Below, one piece after another: positions 26,761 through 34,871 of a stretch of 64,000 nt of DNA. The DNA is from Paenibacillus sp. FSL R7-0345 (GTDB taxonomy: Bacteria; Bacillota; Bacilli; Paenibacillales; Paenibacillaceae), in assembly GCF_038595055.1 (NCBI RefSeq), contig NZ_CP152002.1:2276501-2340500 (forward strand), written 5' to 3'. The position numbers were made by a program, and so were the translations under genes. Each line of letters begins with the position of its first letter. The first letter of the stretch is position 1. Below the pieces are notes generated by a model. The model searched no databases and had not been told where the DNA came from. It saw only the letters and a program-made list of their open reading frames with translations.

Positions 26761-28056
26761 ATGTTGAAACTGGAGAAATATGACTTGCCTACAGAAGGCG
26801 AACAAATCACGATTGAAGACGGCAAACTGGTGGTTCCGGCTAATCCGATTATTCCGTTTATCGAAGGTGACGGCACCGGCCGCGACATCTGGAAAGCTTC
26901 CAAGCGGGTGCTGGATGCTGCTGTTGACAAGGCGTACGGCGGTGACAAGAAAATTGCTTGGTACGAAGTATTTGCCGGCGAGAAAGCCTTCAATACATAT
27001 GGTGAATGGCTGCCGAATGATACGCTGGAAGCAATCCGTGAGTATATCGTAGCGATCAAAGGCCCGCTGACCACTCCGATCGGCGGCGGTATCCGTTCCC
27101 TGAACGTGGCACTGCGCCAGGAGCTGGACTTGTACGTGTGTCTGCGTCCGGTACGTTATTTTGACGGCGTGCCTTCACCGGTGAAGCATCCGGAGCTTGT
27201 GGATATGGTTATTTTCCGTGAGAATACAGAGGATATTTATGCAGGTATCGAGTATAAAGAAGGCTCCGAGGAAGTGAAAAAGGTAATCGAATTCCTTCAG
27301 AAGGAAATGGGTGTTAACAAGATCCGCTTCCCGGAAACCTCCGGTATCGGTATCAAGCCTGTATCCTCCGAAGGTTCGAAGCGTCTGGTGCGCTCTGCAG
27401 TGGAATATGCGATCAAGCACGGCCGCAAGAGTGTTACCCTGGTGCATAAGGGCAATATCATGAAGTTCACTGAAGGTGCCTTTAAGAACTGGGGCTACGA
27501 AGTGGCTGAGCAGGAGTTCGGCGACAAGGTATTTACCTGGAACCAGTACGATGTGATCAAAGAGAAGGACGGCGAAGCAGCAGCAAATGCAGCCCAGAGC
27601 GAAGCCGTTGCTGCCGGCAAAATCATCATCAAGGATGCAATTGCGGACATCGCACTGCAGCAGGTGCTGACCCGTCCGACAGATTTTGACGTTATTGCCA
27701 CATTGAACCTGAACGGTGACTACCTGTCTGATGCCCTGGCTGCACAGATCGGCGGCATCGGTATCGCACCTGGAGCGAACATTAACTACGTGACCGGTCA
27801 TGCTATTTTTGAAGCGACTCACGGAACAGCTCCTAAATATGCGGATAAGGATGTTGTGAATCCGGGCTCCGTTATCCTTTCCGGCGTTATGCTGCTTGAG
27901 CATCTCGGCTGGCAGGAAGCGGCGGACCTGATCTACAAGGGCATGAGCACTGCGATCAATAACAAGACAGTAACTTATGACTTTGCCCGCCAGATGGAAG
28001 GCGCGACAGAGCTGAAATGCTCCGCATTCGCTGACGAAATTATCAACAACCTGTAA
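26761..28056 (+). CDS. icd: Isocitrate dehydrogenase (NADP+)
   Basis: 431 residues, AGGAGGAATCC before the ATG. Oxidative decarboxylation of isocitrate to 2-oxoglutarate. [12 protein letters not shown] near residue 34, the phosphorylatable/substrate loop [14 protein letters not shown] (here [14 protein letters not shown]) near 110, [11 protein letters not shown] near 155, and the C-terminal [19 protein letters not shown] near 350, where Lys and Tyr positions fit NADP use. Central member of the citZ-icd-mdh cluster. Confidence 0.97.
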   Translation: MLKLEKYDLPTEGEQITIEDGKLVVPANPIIPFIEGDGTGRDIWKASKRVLDAAVDKAYGGDKKIAWYEVFAGEKAFNTYGEWLPNDTLEAIREYIVAIKGPLTTPIGGGIRSLNVALRQELDLYVCLRPVRYFDGVPSPVKHPELVDMVIFRENTEDIYAGIEYKEGSEEVKKVIEFLQKEMGVNKIRFPETSGIGIKPVSSEGSKRLVRSAVEYAIKHGRKSVTLVHKGNIMKFTEGAFKNWGYEVAEQEFGDKVFTWNQYDVIKEKDGEAAANAAQSEAVAAGKIIIKDAIADIALQQVLTRPTDFDVIATLNLNGDYLSDALAAQIGGIGIAPGANINYVTGHAIFEATHGTAPKYADKDVVNPGSVILSGVMLLEHLGWQEAADLIYKGMSTAINNKTVTYDFARQMEGATELKCSAFADEIINNL

Positions 28057-28074
28057 TTGGTAATCCGAATGAAT

Positions 28075-28113
28075 CGGGCCGGAGGAAGCTGTATGCTTCC
28101 GAGGCCCGTTTTG
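28075..28113 (+). terminator. Hairpin terminator/attenuator between icd and mdh
   Basis: CGGGCCGGAGGAAGC and GCTTCCGAGGCCCG pair with small bulges, followed by TTTTG. It may end or reduce read-through from icd into mdh. Confidence 0.7.
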
Positions 28114-28164
28114 TGCGAGAAGGACCATAGATAAAAATTAATCTAAAATTCAGGAGGTCCCCCA

Positions 28165-29106
28165 ATGGCTATCAAACGTTATAAAATTACCGTCGTGGGC
28201 GCCGGTTTTACCGGAGCAACAACCGCGCTTATGCTCGCCCAGAAGGAGCTTGGCAATGTCGTACTGATTGATATCCCGCAGCTGGAGAACCCGACTAAAG
28301 GGAAGGCGCTGGATATGCAGGAAGCGGGTCCGGTTGTGAAATTCGACAGCCAGATCACCGGAACTTCGGATTATGAGGATGCGGCCGATTCAGATATCGT
28401 TATTATCACGGCAGGTATTGCCCGTAAGCCGGGAATGAGCCGTGATGATCTGGTGAATACCAATGCTTCGGTTGTCAAATCCGTATGTGAGAACATCAAA
28501 CGCGTCGCTCCTGAGTCAATTGTCATTATTCTAAGCAATCCGGTTGATGCGATGACTTATGTCGCATACAACACTCTTGAATTCCCGAAGAACCGTGTGA
28601 TCGGACAGTCCGGGGTGCTGGATACGGCCCGTTACTGCACCTTTATCGCCCAGGAGCTTAATGTTTCCGTAGAGGATGTACGCGGCTTCGTGCTTGGCGG
28701 ACACGGTGATGATATGGTTCCTCTTGTGCGTTATTCCAGTGTAGGCGGCATTCCGGTGGATAAGCTGATTCCGGAGGAACGCATTGCCGAGATCGTGCAG
28801 CGTACCCGTGTAGGCGGCGGAGAGATTGTCAGTCTGCTCGGCAACGGCAGCGCTTACTATGCTCCCGCGGCTTCCCTGGTGCAGATGACCGAGGCTATCC
28901 TAAAGGACAAGAAACGGATTATTCCAGTAATTGCTCTGCTGGAAGGTGAATACGGCTATGACAGCCTGTTCATGGGAGTACCTGCTTTGCTTGGAGCAGA
29001 CGGTATCGAGAAGATCTACGAGCTGGAGCTTACAGCAGAAGAGAAGGCGGCGCTGGATAAGTCGGCCGATTCCGTACGTGCTGTCACAGCTGCGGTAAAC
29101 GTCTGA
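28165..29106 (+). CDS. mdh: Malate dehydrogenase
   Basis: 313 residues, CAGGAGGTCCCCC before the ATG. NAD-dependent oxidation of malate to oxaloacetate, LDH-like type as in Bacillus. Dinucleotide-binding [12 protein letters not shown] at about 10-21, Asp near 36 (LIDIPQ) for NAD preference, [14 protein letters not shown] (mobile loop with substrate Arg residues) near 80, and the catalytic His in [13 protein letters not shown] near 175-187. Last enzyme of the citZ-icd-mdh cluster. Confidence 0.97.
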   Translation: MAIKRYKITVVGAGFTGATTALMLAQKELGNVVLIDIPQLENPTKGKALDMQEAGPVVKFDSQITGTSDYEDAADSDIVIITAGIARKPGMSRDDLVNTNASVVKSVCENIKRVAPESIVIILSNPVDAMTYVAYNTLEFPKNRVIGQSGVLDTARYCTFIAQELNVSVEDVRGFVLGGHGDDMVPLVRYSSVGGIPVDKLIPEERIAEIVQRTRVGGGEIVSLLGNGSAYYAPAASLVQMTEAILKDKKRIIPVIALLEGEYGYDSLFMGVPALLGADGIEKIYELELTAEEKAALDKSADSVRAVTAAVNV

Positions 29107-29125
29107 TTGTCACATGGGACCAATG

Positions 29126-29162
29126 CCCATTCTATCATCAAAGAGAACGGGTCTTCTTTTCT
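29126..29162 (+). terminator. Weak terminator after mdh
   Basis: CCCATTCT and AGAACGGG pair with one mismatch around a 10-nt loop, followed by a pyrimidine/T-rich run. Confidence 0.45.
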
Positions 29163-29229
29163 TATACAGCATAGTCAGTTATAATTAGGATGTAACTTTT
29201 ATCACAGCGACTAATAGAGGAGGTAAAGG

Positions 29230-29655
29230 ATGGACCGTTTTCTGTATTTATTACATATGATCGGGACCCTGGCACTTGGCTTCTATCTGGTGCTGCCGTT
29301 TGTGCTAAGCGGGGCGCAGAAGCTCTCGGCTCCGGCAAGAGAGGGTACGCTGAGCGCGATTACCGGCTTTAACCGTTTTGCCCAGTACGGGCTGGTCATT
29401 CAGCTGCTGACCGGCGGCTACATGATGTCACAGGGTGATTATTCTGTAGCCTGGATGATCGTCGTGGTTGTGCTGCTTCTGGCCATGTTTGCGCTCGGAG
29501 GGATTATGGGCAAGCCGTTGCGTTTGGCTGCGGCGGGAATCCGCGAGAACCGTGATGTATCATCTTACACAGCCAAGCTGCGGACGATGAGTCTGCTGCT
29601 CATGATTGTTCTGCTTGCGATGATCTTCTTCATGGTGTACAGACGGATTATTTAA
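29230..29655 (+). CDS. Four-TM membrane protein, function unknown
   Basis: 141 residues, GAGGAGGTAAAGG before the ATG. Four hydrophobic segments: LHMIGTLALGFYLVLPFVL, a Gly-rich second around FAQYGLVIQLLTGGYMM, MIVVVVLLLAMFALGGIMG, and LLLMIVLLAMIFFMVY. The spacing resembles small DUF2269-like or heme-binding four-helix membrane proteins, but no diagnostic motif is seen. Placed as a single gene after mdh and ended by a strong terminator. Confidence 0.7.
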   Translation: MDRFLYLLHMIGTLALGFYLVLPFVLSGAQKLSAPAREGTLSAITGFNRFAQYGLVIQLLTGGYMMSQGDYSVAWMIVVVVLLLAMFALGGIMGKPLRLAAAGIRENRDVSSYTAKLRTMSLLLMIVLLAMIFFMVYRRII

Positions 29656-29668
29656 CTGATGAATCGGG

Positions 29669-29709
29669 AAATAGCCCCGGCGGCTGCGGCTGCCGGGGCT
29701 ATTAAATTT
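29669..29709 (+). terminator. Strong terminator after the four-TM gene
   Basis: AATAGCCCCGGC and GCCGGGGCTATT form a near-perfect stem with a short GC-rich loop. Confidence 0.9.
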
Positions 29710-29721
29710 GTATTCGTGTAG

Positions 29722-29959
29722 CGGTGAAGCCCTCCTGATCGCCGGAGGCACTACGGATACAGGGCTGGTGCTGGCCCGTTCCGGTGTCCGGCTGGAGGAA
29801 AGCTCCGTGTCCGGCAAGGGTTTACTGACATTGAGGTTGCTGCGGAGCTGCAGACGGTGCTGTCGGCAACTGTAAATGATGGAGGCAAAGGCTCTCCCTT
29901 TACCCGGAAGTCCTGGAGCCGGACGGCAGCCAGAAAAACTCGGTTATAACTGGCATATT
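29722..29959 (+). pseudogene. Possible decayed gene fragment
   Basis: Protein-like stretches appear in shifting frames: SGEALLIAGGTTDTGLVLAR, then after about 29820 TDIEVAAELQTVLSATVNDG, then YPEVLEPDGSQKNSVITGIL and a stop at about 29959. There is no start codon or ribosome site. The composition is like coding DNA, which suggests the C-terminal remnant of a lost gene. The parent family was not recognised. Confidence 0.35.
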
Positions 29960-30019
29960 GTAACTGGAGAAGACCGCTTCCTCTGACAGCCAGCGGTCTT
30001 TAGTATAAGCGCTATACCG

Positions 30020-30445
30020 TTACAGCAGCTCCTCCAGAGCAAACACGCCGCTCCGCTCAAATTCAGCCAGAATGCCCGGAGGCAGCAGCATTTGCAGCTC
30101 TTGTCGGGTACACCATTTATAGGCGGTATGCTCTTCAGAGAGCAAAACATGAATATCTTCACTCCGGCAGAGGTACGTGATAATTACAACCTGTCTGCCG
30201 GGATCCGTCAGAAAGGAAGCAGCATATAAAACATTTCCGACTGTAACGCTCAGGCCGGTCTCCTCCGCAATCTCCCGCTCCAGTGCGGCTTCCAGCCCTT
30301 CGCCAAAATCAATTTTTCCTCCCGGGCATTCCCAGCTTCCCGCTCCAATTACATCAGCCGCAGCACGCCGGACGATCAGTATTTTACCTTGATGCAGTAC
30401 GGCCCCCTTAACAGCCACGATGATGCTCCGTGAACTTCTGGTCAT
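30020..30445 (-). CDS. Nudix hydrolase
   Basis: 141 residues from ATG 30445, with AAAGGGAGG about 10 nt upstream. The Nudix box is complete: GGKIDFGEGLEAALEREIAE then ETGL, fitting G-x5-E-x7-REUxEExGU, at about residues 43-65. CPGGKIDF and the VRRAAAD stretch fit MutT/NUDT-type nucleotide pyrophosphatases. A single gene on the minus strand; specific substrate unknown, probably a nucleoside diphosphate derivative. Confidence 0.88.
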   Translation of the reverse strand: MTRSSRSIIVAVKGAVLHQGKILIVRRAAADVIGAGSWECPGGKIDFGEGLEAALEREIAEETGLSVTVGNVLYAASFLTDPGRQVVIITYLCRSEDIHVLLSEEHTAYKWCTRQELQMLLPPGILAEFERSGVFALEELL

Positions 30446-30685
30446 AACTCTTGCGCCTCCCTTTACGCTGCTTTTTTCCAGCCCTCTTAGACACCTTGAT
30501 ACATTATATCCGCACAACAGGCAGGCAACGACTGAATTTTTTTGTTTGGCCAGCTTTTAACTGTGGTAAGTAACATAGCGTAAGCGAAAAAGCGCTTAAC
30601 AAACAGCGCATAAACCAGCTATCCTTAGCCATCCTAATACGATGTATAACTTCGAGAAGTGTAAAAGCGAAAGGAGAAATGGATC

Positions 30686-31555
30686 ATGCCAGACAATCAG
30701 CAAACTAAAAAAACATTGCCCCCGCAGGTACAGGACCAGCAGCCCGGTATTGAGAGTGAGATGAATCCGTTGCCGGAGTTTGAAACCTCCACCTATAAAG
30801 CAGCAGGCAAGCTGCTGGGCAAGGCAGCGCTCATTACCGGCGGAGACAGCGGAATCGGCCGGGCGGTAGCTGTACATTTTGCCAAAGAGGGCGCCGATGT
30901 CGTTGTTTCCTATCTGAATGAGCATAGTGACGCGGAGGAAACGAAACGCCAGGTTGAGCAGGAAGGGCGTAAGTGCATTCTTGTAGCCGGAGATATCGGA
31001 GTAGAGGCTTTCTGCCAGGACCTGATAAACAAGACGGTCGAGGGACTCGGCAAGCTGGATATCCTGATCAACAATGCAGCTGAGCAGCATCCGCAGGACA
31101 ATATTGAGGACATTACCTCCGAACAGCTGGAGCGGACATTCCGCACGAATATATTCTCGATGTTCTACCTGACCAAGGCAGCGATGCCGCATCTGAAAAA
31201 AGGGTCGACGATCATCAACACGACTTCGATTACAGCCTACCGGGGAAGCCCGCAGCTGCTGGATTACTCATCCACGAAGGGCGCGATTCTCAGCTTCACC
31301 CGCTCCCTGTCGATGAATCTGGCGGAAAAAGGCATCCGTGTTAACGCGGTGGCTCCCGGCCCGATCTGGACGCCGCTGATTCCTTCCACCTTTGATGCGG
31401 AAAAAGTCAGTGAGTTCGGTGCCACGCAGCCGATGAAACGTCCGGGACAGCCGGAGGAGCTTGCGCCAGCATATGTGTATCTGGCTTCCAGTGACTCCTC
31501 TTATGTCAGCGGCCAGGTCATTCATGTAAACGGCGGCGAGATTATTAACGGATGA
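30686..31555 (+). CDS. SDR family oxidoreductase (general-stress YdaD/YhdF type)
   Basis: 289 residues, GAAAGGAG before the ATG. Classical short-chain dehydrogenase with a hydrophilic N-terminal extension (about 40 residues, Gln/Pro-rich) typical of the YdaD/YhdF subgroup. Cofactor motif TGGDSGIGRAV at about 51-61, NNAAEQHP near 125, catalytic Ser in NTTSITAYRG, and YSSTKG holding the catalytic Tyr and Lys. Uses NAD(P)(H); substrate unknown. B. subtilis relatives belong to the general stress response. Confidence 0.88.
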   Translation: MPDNQQTKKTLPPQVQDQQPGIESEMNPLPEFETSTYKAAGKLLGKAALITGGDSGIGRAVAVHFAKEGADVVVSYLNEHSDAEETKRQVEQEGRKCILVAGDIGVEAFCQDLINKTVEGLGKLDILINNAAEQHPQDNIEDITSEQLERTFRTNIFSMFYLTKAAMPHLKKGSTIINTTSITAYRGSPQLLDYSSTKGAILSFTRSLSMNLAEKGIRVNAVAPGPIWTPLIPSTFDAEKVSEFGATQPMKRPGQPEELAPAYVYLASSDSSYVSGQVIHVNGGEIING

Positions 31556-31615
31556 TCTGGATTTTTTATGCAAAATAGTGTTATTATATATGACGTCAGT
31601 AACAGCATATGAACT

Positions 31616-31704
31616 GTCACTAGGGGTGCCGCAAGGCTGAGACGAACGTTTGGTTCGGACCCTTTGAACCTGATCTGGTTTATACCAGCGTAGGGAAGTG
31701 GATG
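31616..31704 (+). ncRNA. TPP riboswitch (THI element)
   Basis: Contains the diagnostic blocks in order: AGGGGTGCC, GCTGAGA, ACCCTTTGAACCTGATCTGG and ACCAGCGTAGGGAAGTGG. A terminator follows 62 bases later and then tenI-thiS-thiG-thiH. Thiamine pyrophosphate binding should favour the terminator and switch the operon off. Confidence 0.96.
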
Positions 31705-31765
31705 AACGTTGTTTTGCAGTGCGAACGGTCCGGAGATCCGGCTGTTATTTCTGTATACGTTTTTC

Positions 31766-31796
31766 ACCGCCTCCTGGTTGGAGGCGGTTTTTTTGT
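31766..31796 (+). terminator. Expression-platform terminator of the TPP riboswitch
   Basis: ACCGCCTCC and GGAGGCGGT with a 5-nt loop, followed by T7; lies between the aptamer and tenI. Confidence 0.9.
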
Positions 31797-31838
31797 GTGG
31801 ATCTGAGAAATGAAAATGAAAGGGAAGGTGGAGGAGCG

Positions 31839-32468
31839 TTGGCCGAAATACATCTGCTCTCGGACGGGAAGCTGGATGCGGTTCAGTTTGCTGCCCTCGC
31901 AGCCGCTGTTCATCCGCAGCTTGACTATATTCATTTACGTGAAAAGAGGTTATCGGCGCAGGAGCTGCTTAATATGGCTTTAATCCTGCTGTCAGAGGGT
32001 GTGCCTGCCGCCAAACTGATTATCAATGACCGGCTGGATGTGGCAATGGCTCTTGGAGCTGCCGGTGTTCAGCTGGCCTGGAACAGTCTGCCTGTCTCTG
32101 CTGCACGGCTGGCAGCGGGCCACTCCCTGCAGCTGGGATCATCGGTGCATTCCGCTGCAGAGATTATAGAAGCGGGTAATCAGGGTGCTGATTATTGTCT
32201 GTTTGGACATGTGTTTGCTTCAATCAGCAAACCAGGCCTGAAGGAGCGCGGTTTAACTCTTTTGAAAGAGGCTGTGAATACTAGCAATATTCCAATAATC
32301 GCACTCGGGGGCATTACGCCGGAGAATATGCCGCAAGTGCTGCAGACTGGTGCAACAGGGATAGCGGTAATGTCCGGCATATGCGGCGCGGATGATCCTG
32401 CATCGGCTGCACAAGCCTACAGGACCGCAGCTGATGGGGCTGCCGCCAAAGGAGGTGAGAAAGCATGA
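31839..32468 (+). CDS. tenI: TenI-like thiazole tautomerase
   Basis: 209 residues from a TTG at 31839 with GGTGGAGG just upstream. Fold is the ThiE/TenI TIM barrel. It looks like TenI rather than ThiE: DYIHLREK near residue 25, NDRLDVAMALGAAGVQL, GSSVHSAAE, then DYCLFGHVFASISKPGLKER and ALGGITPENMPQV, which follow B. subtilis TenI (LFGHVFE.., IAIGGMTP, GIAVMSGI) closely. TenI converts the thiazole product of ThiG to its aromatic tautomer. First gene under the TPP riboswitch; overlaps thiS by four bases. Confidence 0.85.
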   Translation: MAEIHLLSDGKLDAVQFAALAAAVHPQLDYIHLREKRLSAQELLNMALILLSEGVPAAKLIINDRLDVAMALGAAGVQLAWNSLPVSAARLAAGHSLQLGSSVHSAAEIIEAGNQGADYCLFGHVFASISKPGLKERGLTLLKEAVNTSNIPIIALGGITPENMPQVLQTGATGIAVMSGICGADDPASAAQAYRTAADGAAAKGGEKA

Positions 32469-32668
32469 ATCTCATAGTCAATGGCAAAGCAGAAATATAC
32501 AAAGAGAACTGCAGGACCGTGGCTGATTTGCTTAGTCTGCCTGCCTGGAACAGAAAAATGGTTATTGTTGAGCTGAACGGCGACATTGTTGCCAGGGAGA
32601 ACTATAATACCGCTCTTCTGGGCGAGGGGGACAGGATTGAGGTGGTGCATTTTGTGGGAGGAGGCTAG
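32465..32668 (+). CDS. thiS: Sulfur carrier protein ThiS
   Basis: 67 residues, starting within the stop of tenI, with AAAGGAGG upstream. Ubiquitin-like fold pattern (MNLIVNGKAE, VIVELNGDIVAREN) and a C-terminal HFVGGG; ThiS proteins end in Gly-Gly, the site that is adenylated and then converted to thiocarboxylate to carry sulfur for ThiG. The extra Gly at the end is unremarkable. The adenylating enzyme ThiF is not encoded in this operon. Confidence 0.92.
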   Translation: MNLIVNGKAEIYKENCRTVADLLSLPAWNRKMVIVELNGDIVARENYNTALLGEGDRIEVVHFVGGG

Positions 32669-32758
32669 TTTTCCTTATTAAAGTAGATGGATTCCGGGGG
32701 ATATTTTGCGTAGCTTACAAAAAGCGGGTTACAAATTTAAATGCAGGAGGCTTATCAG

Positions 32759-33523
32759 ATGTCAGATCCTTTAATAATCGGAGGCCAGGCCTTGTCCAGC
32801 AGACTGTTTATCGGAACCGGGAAATACAGCCGGAATACCCTTATCCCTGAGGTGGTGGAAGCTTCGGGCTCACAGGTCATTACAGTGGCCCTCCGGCGTG
32901 TAGACCCGGACAGCAATGATAATATCATCAGTCATATTCCGGACCGTATGATCCTGCTGCCCAACACTTCCGGTGCCCGGACTGCTGAAGAAGCGGTCCG
33001 TATAGCCAGACTGGCCAAGGCTTCCGGTCTAGGCAATTGGGTAAAGATCGAAGTAATCAATGATCAGAAATATCTGCTGCCCGATAATGCGGAAACGATC
33101 CGCGCCACGGAAATTCTGGCCTCCGAAGGCTTTGTGGTGCTTCCTTATATGAGCCCTGACTTATCCGCAGCCCTTCGCATGCAAGAAGCGGGTGCTGCAG
33201 CAGTCATGCCGCTTGGATCGCCCATAGGCACAAACCGGGGGCTAAGAACACGTGAGCTGCTGCGCATCCTGATTGCGGAGCTTGACCTTCCGGTTATTGT
33301 AGATGCCGGAATAGGCAGGCCGTCTGAAGCAGCAGAAGCGATGGAGATGGGCGCTGCCGGTGTGCTGCTGAATACGGCTATCGCCACCGCACGGAATCCG
33401 CAGCTCATGGCTTCGGCATTCCGCGATGCCGTAGCTGCAGGCCGTAAGGCCTACCTGGCCGGATTGGGCCCTGTTGAGGAGACGGCTGCAGCTTCGTCGC
33501 CACTGACGGGATTTCTGGACTGA
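32759..33523 (+). CDS. thiG: Thiazole synthase
   Basis: 254 residues from ATG 32759 with GGAGG 8 nt upstream. Makes the thiazole phosphate from 1-deoxy-D-xylulose 5-phosphate, dehydroglycine and ThiS thiocarboxylate. [11 protein letters not shown] near residue 16, the Schiff-base Lys in [17 protein letters not shown] near 95, [12 protein letters not shown] and [28 protein letters not shown] (split) for phosphate binding. About 90 bases after thiS, with thiH next. Confidence 0.95.
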   Translation: MSDPLIIGGQALSSRLFIGTGKYSRNTLIPEVVEASGSQVITVALRRVDPDSNDNIISHIPDRMILLPNTSGARTAEEAVRIARLAKASGLGNWVKIEVINDQKYLLPDNAETIRATEILASEGFVVLPYMSPDLSAALRMQEAGAAAVMPLGSPIGTNRGLRTRELLRILIAELDLPVIVDAGIGRPSEAAEAMEMGAAGVLLNTAIATARNPQLMASAFRDAVAAGRKAYLAGLGPVEETAAASSPLTGFLD

Positions 33524-33556
33524 TAGACATAGGGACAAGCGCAAAGGAGGAGTGAA

Positions 33557-34666
33557 ATGGGGTTTTATGAGACCGCCCGCCGTCTAAGCGAGCAGGCAGA
33601 TTCTGAAATATGGGAGAAGTATACTAAGGACGATGTAATGCGTACACTCCGGAAAGAACAGCTGGATGAGCGTGATCTGCAGATTCTGCTGTCTCCTGCA
33701 GCGGCAGACTGCCTGGAAGAAATGGCCCGTTGTGCCCTAAGGCTGACCCGGACGCATTTCGGACATGTCATGCAGCTTTTTACACCGATGTATCTTGCAG
33801 ATTTCTGCATAAATCACTGTACGTACTGCAGCTTCAGCTCCATTTATGATTTCCCGAGAAAAAAGCTCAGTCCTGAGGAAGTAAGGCAGGAAGCCAAGGC
33901 GATAGCAGCTACAGGCATCCGGCACATTCTGATTCTGACAGGGGAATCCCGCAAGGAAAGCCCCGTTTCTTATATCAAGGAATGCGTTAAAATACTCAGG
34001 GAGTATTTCTCTTCTGTCAGCATTGAAGTGAACCCGTTGTCTGAAGACGAATACAAGGAGCTTAAGGAAGCTGGTGTAGACGGGCTAACCCTGTATCAGG
34101 AAGTCTACCATGAGGAGACGTACCGCAAGCTGCATATCAAAGGGCCCAAAAAAATCTACCGCAACAGGATGGATGCACCTGAGAGGGGCTGCCGGGCCGG
34201 CTTCAGGACAGTAAATATCGGGGCCCTGCTCGGGATGTATGACTGGAGGCGGGAAGCTTTATTTACGGCTATGCATGCGAGATACCTTCAGGACAAATAC
34301 CCTGAATGTGAAATCGGTGTGTCCGTACCGCGTTTCCGTCCTTTTCTGGGAGAATACAATCCGGAGCATATAGTCACTGACCGGGCTCTGGTGCAGATTA
34401 TTCTGGCTTACCGGCTCTTTCTGCCCAGGGCGGGTATTACGCTGTCGACCCGCGAACCGTCTGCTTTAAGAGACCGCCTCATCCATCTGGGAGTAACCAA
34501 AATGTCTGCCGGGGTATCCACGGAGGTGGGAGGGCATACCCTGGAGGGTGGAACACCGCAGTTTGAAATCTCCGACGGACGCAGTGTGCAGGAAATAAGC
34601 AGGATGCTCAGAGCAAACAGCCTGCAGCCGGTATACAAGGACTGGGATATTCTAGAGTCTGTCTAA
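33557..34666 (+). CDS. thiH: 2-iminoacetate synthase ThiH (radical SAM)
   Basis: 369 residues, AAAGGAGGAG before the ATG. Radical SAM enzyme that cleaves tyrosine to give dehydroglycine for ThiG. The 4Fe-4S motif is CINHCTYCSF (C-x3-C-x2-C) near residue 85-94; NPLSEDEYKEL, LYQEVYHEETY and SVPRFRP follow family order. In many Bacillota aerobes glycine oxidase ThiO fills this role; having ThiH suggests thiazole synthesis that can run without oxygen. Last gene of the operon. Confidence 0.94.
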   Translation: MGFYETARRLSEQADSEIWEKYTKDDVMRTLRKEQLDERDLQILLSPAAADCLEEMARCALRLTRTHFGHVMQLFTPMYLADFCINHCTYCSFSSIYDFPRKKLSPEEVRQEAKAIAATGIRHILILTGESRKESPVSYIKECVKILREYFSSVSIEVNPLSEDEYKELKEAGVDGLTLYQEVYHEETYRKLHIKGPKKIYRNRMDAPERGCRAGFRTVNIGALLGMYDWRREALFTAMHARYLQDKYPECEIGVSVPRFRPFLGEYNPEHIVTDRALVQIILAYRLFLPRAGITLSTREPSALRDRLIHLGVTKMSAGVSTEVGGHTLEGGTPQFEISDGRSVQEISRMLRANSLQPVYKDWDILESV

Positions 34667-34695
34667 ATGAGCGAGAACGGAAGAGAAGATATACA

Positions 34696-34747
34696 AAGGC
34701 CGCTTTACCTCAAAGCAGCGTAAGCTGTCCATGGTTAAGCGGCTTTT
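34696..34747 (+). terminator. Terminator after thiH
   Basis: AAGGCCGCTTTACC and GGTTAAGCGGCTTTT pair with one mismatch. Confidence 0.65.
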
Positions 34748-34871
34748 CGCGGTTCATCGTCCATTTTCCCCTAACTTTGAAGTAACCCCTTTCATGCGCG
34801 GCTGAGTGTGATATGATAATAACTAATTGCAGCAAATTTTAGACAACCTGGGACTGATGAGAGGAGCCGGA

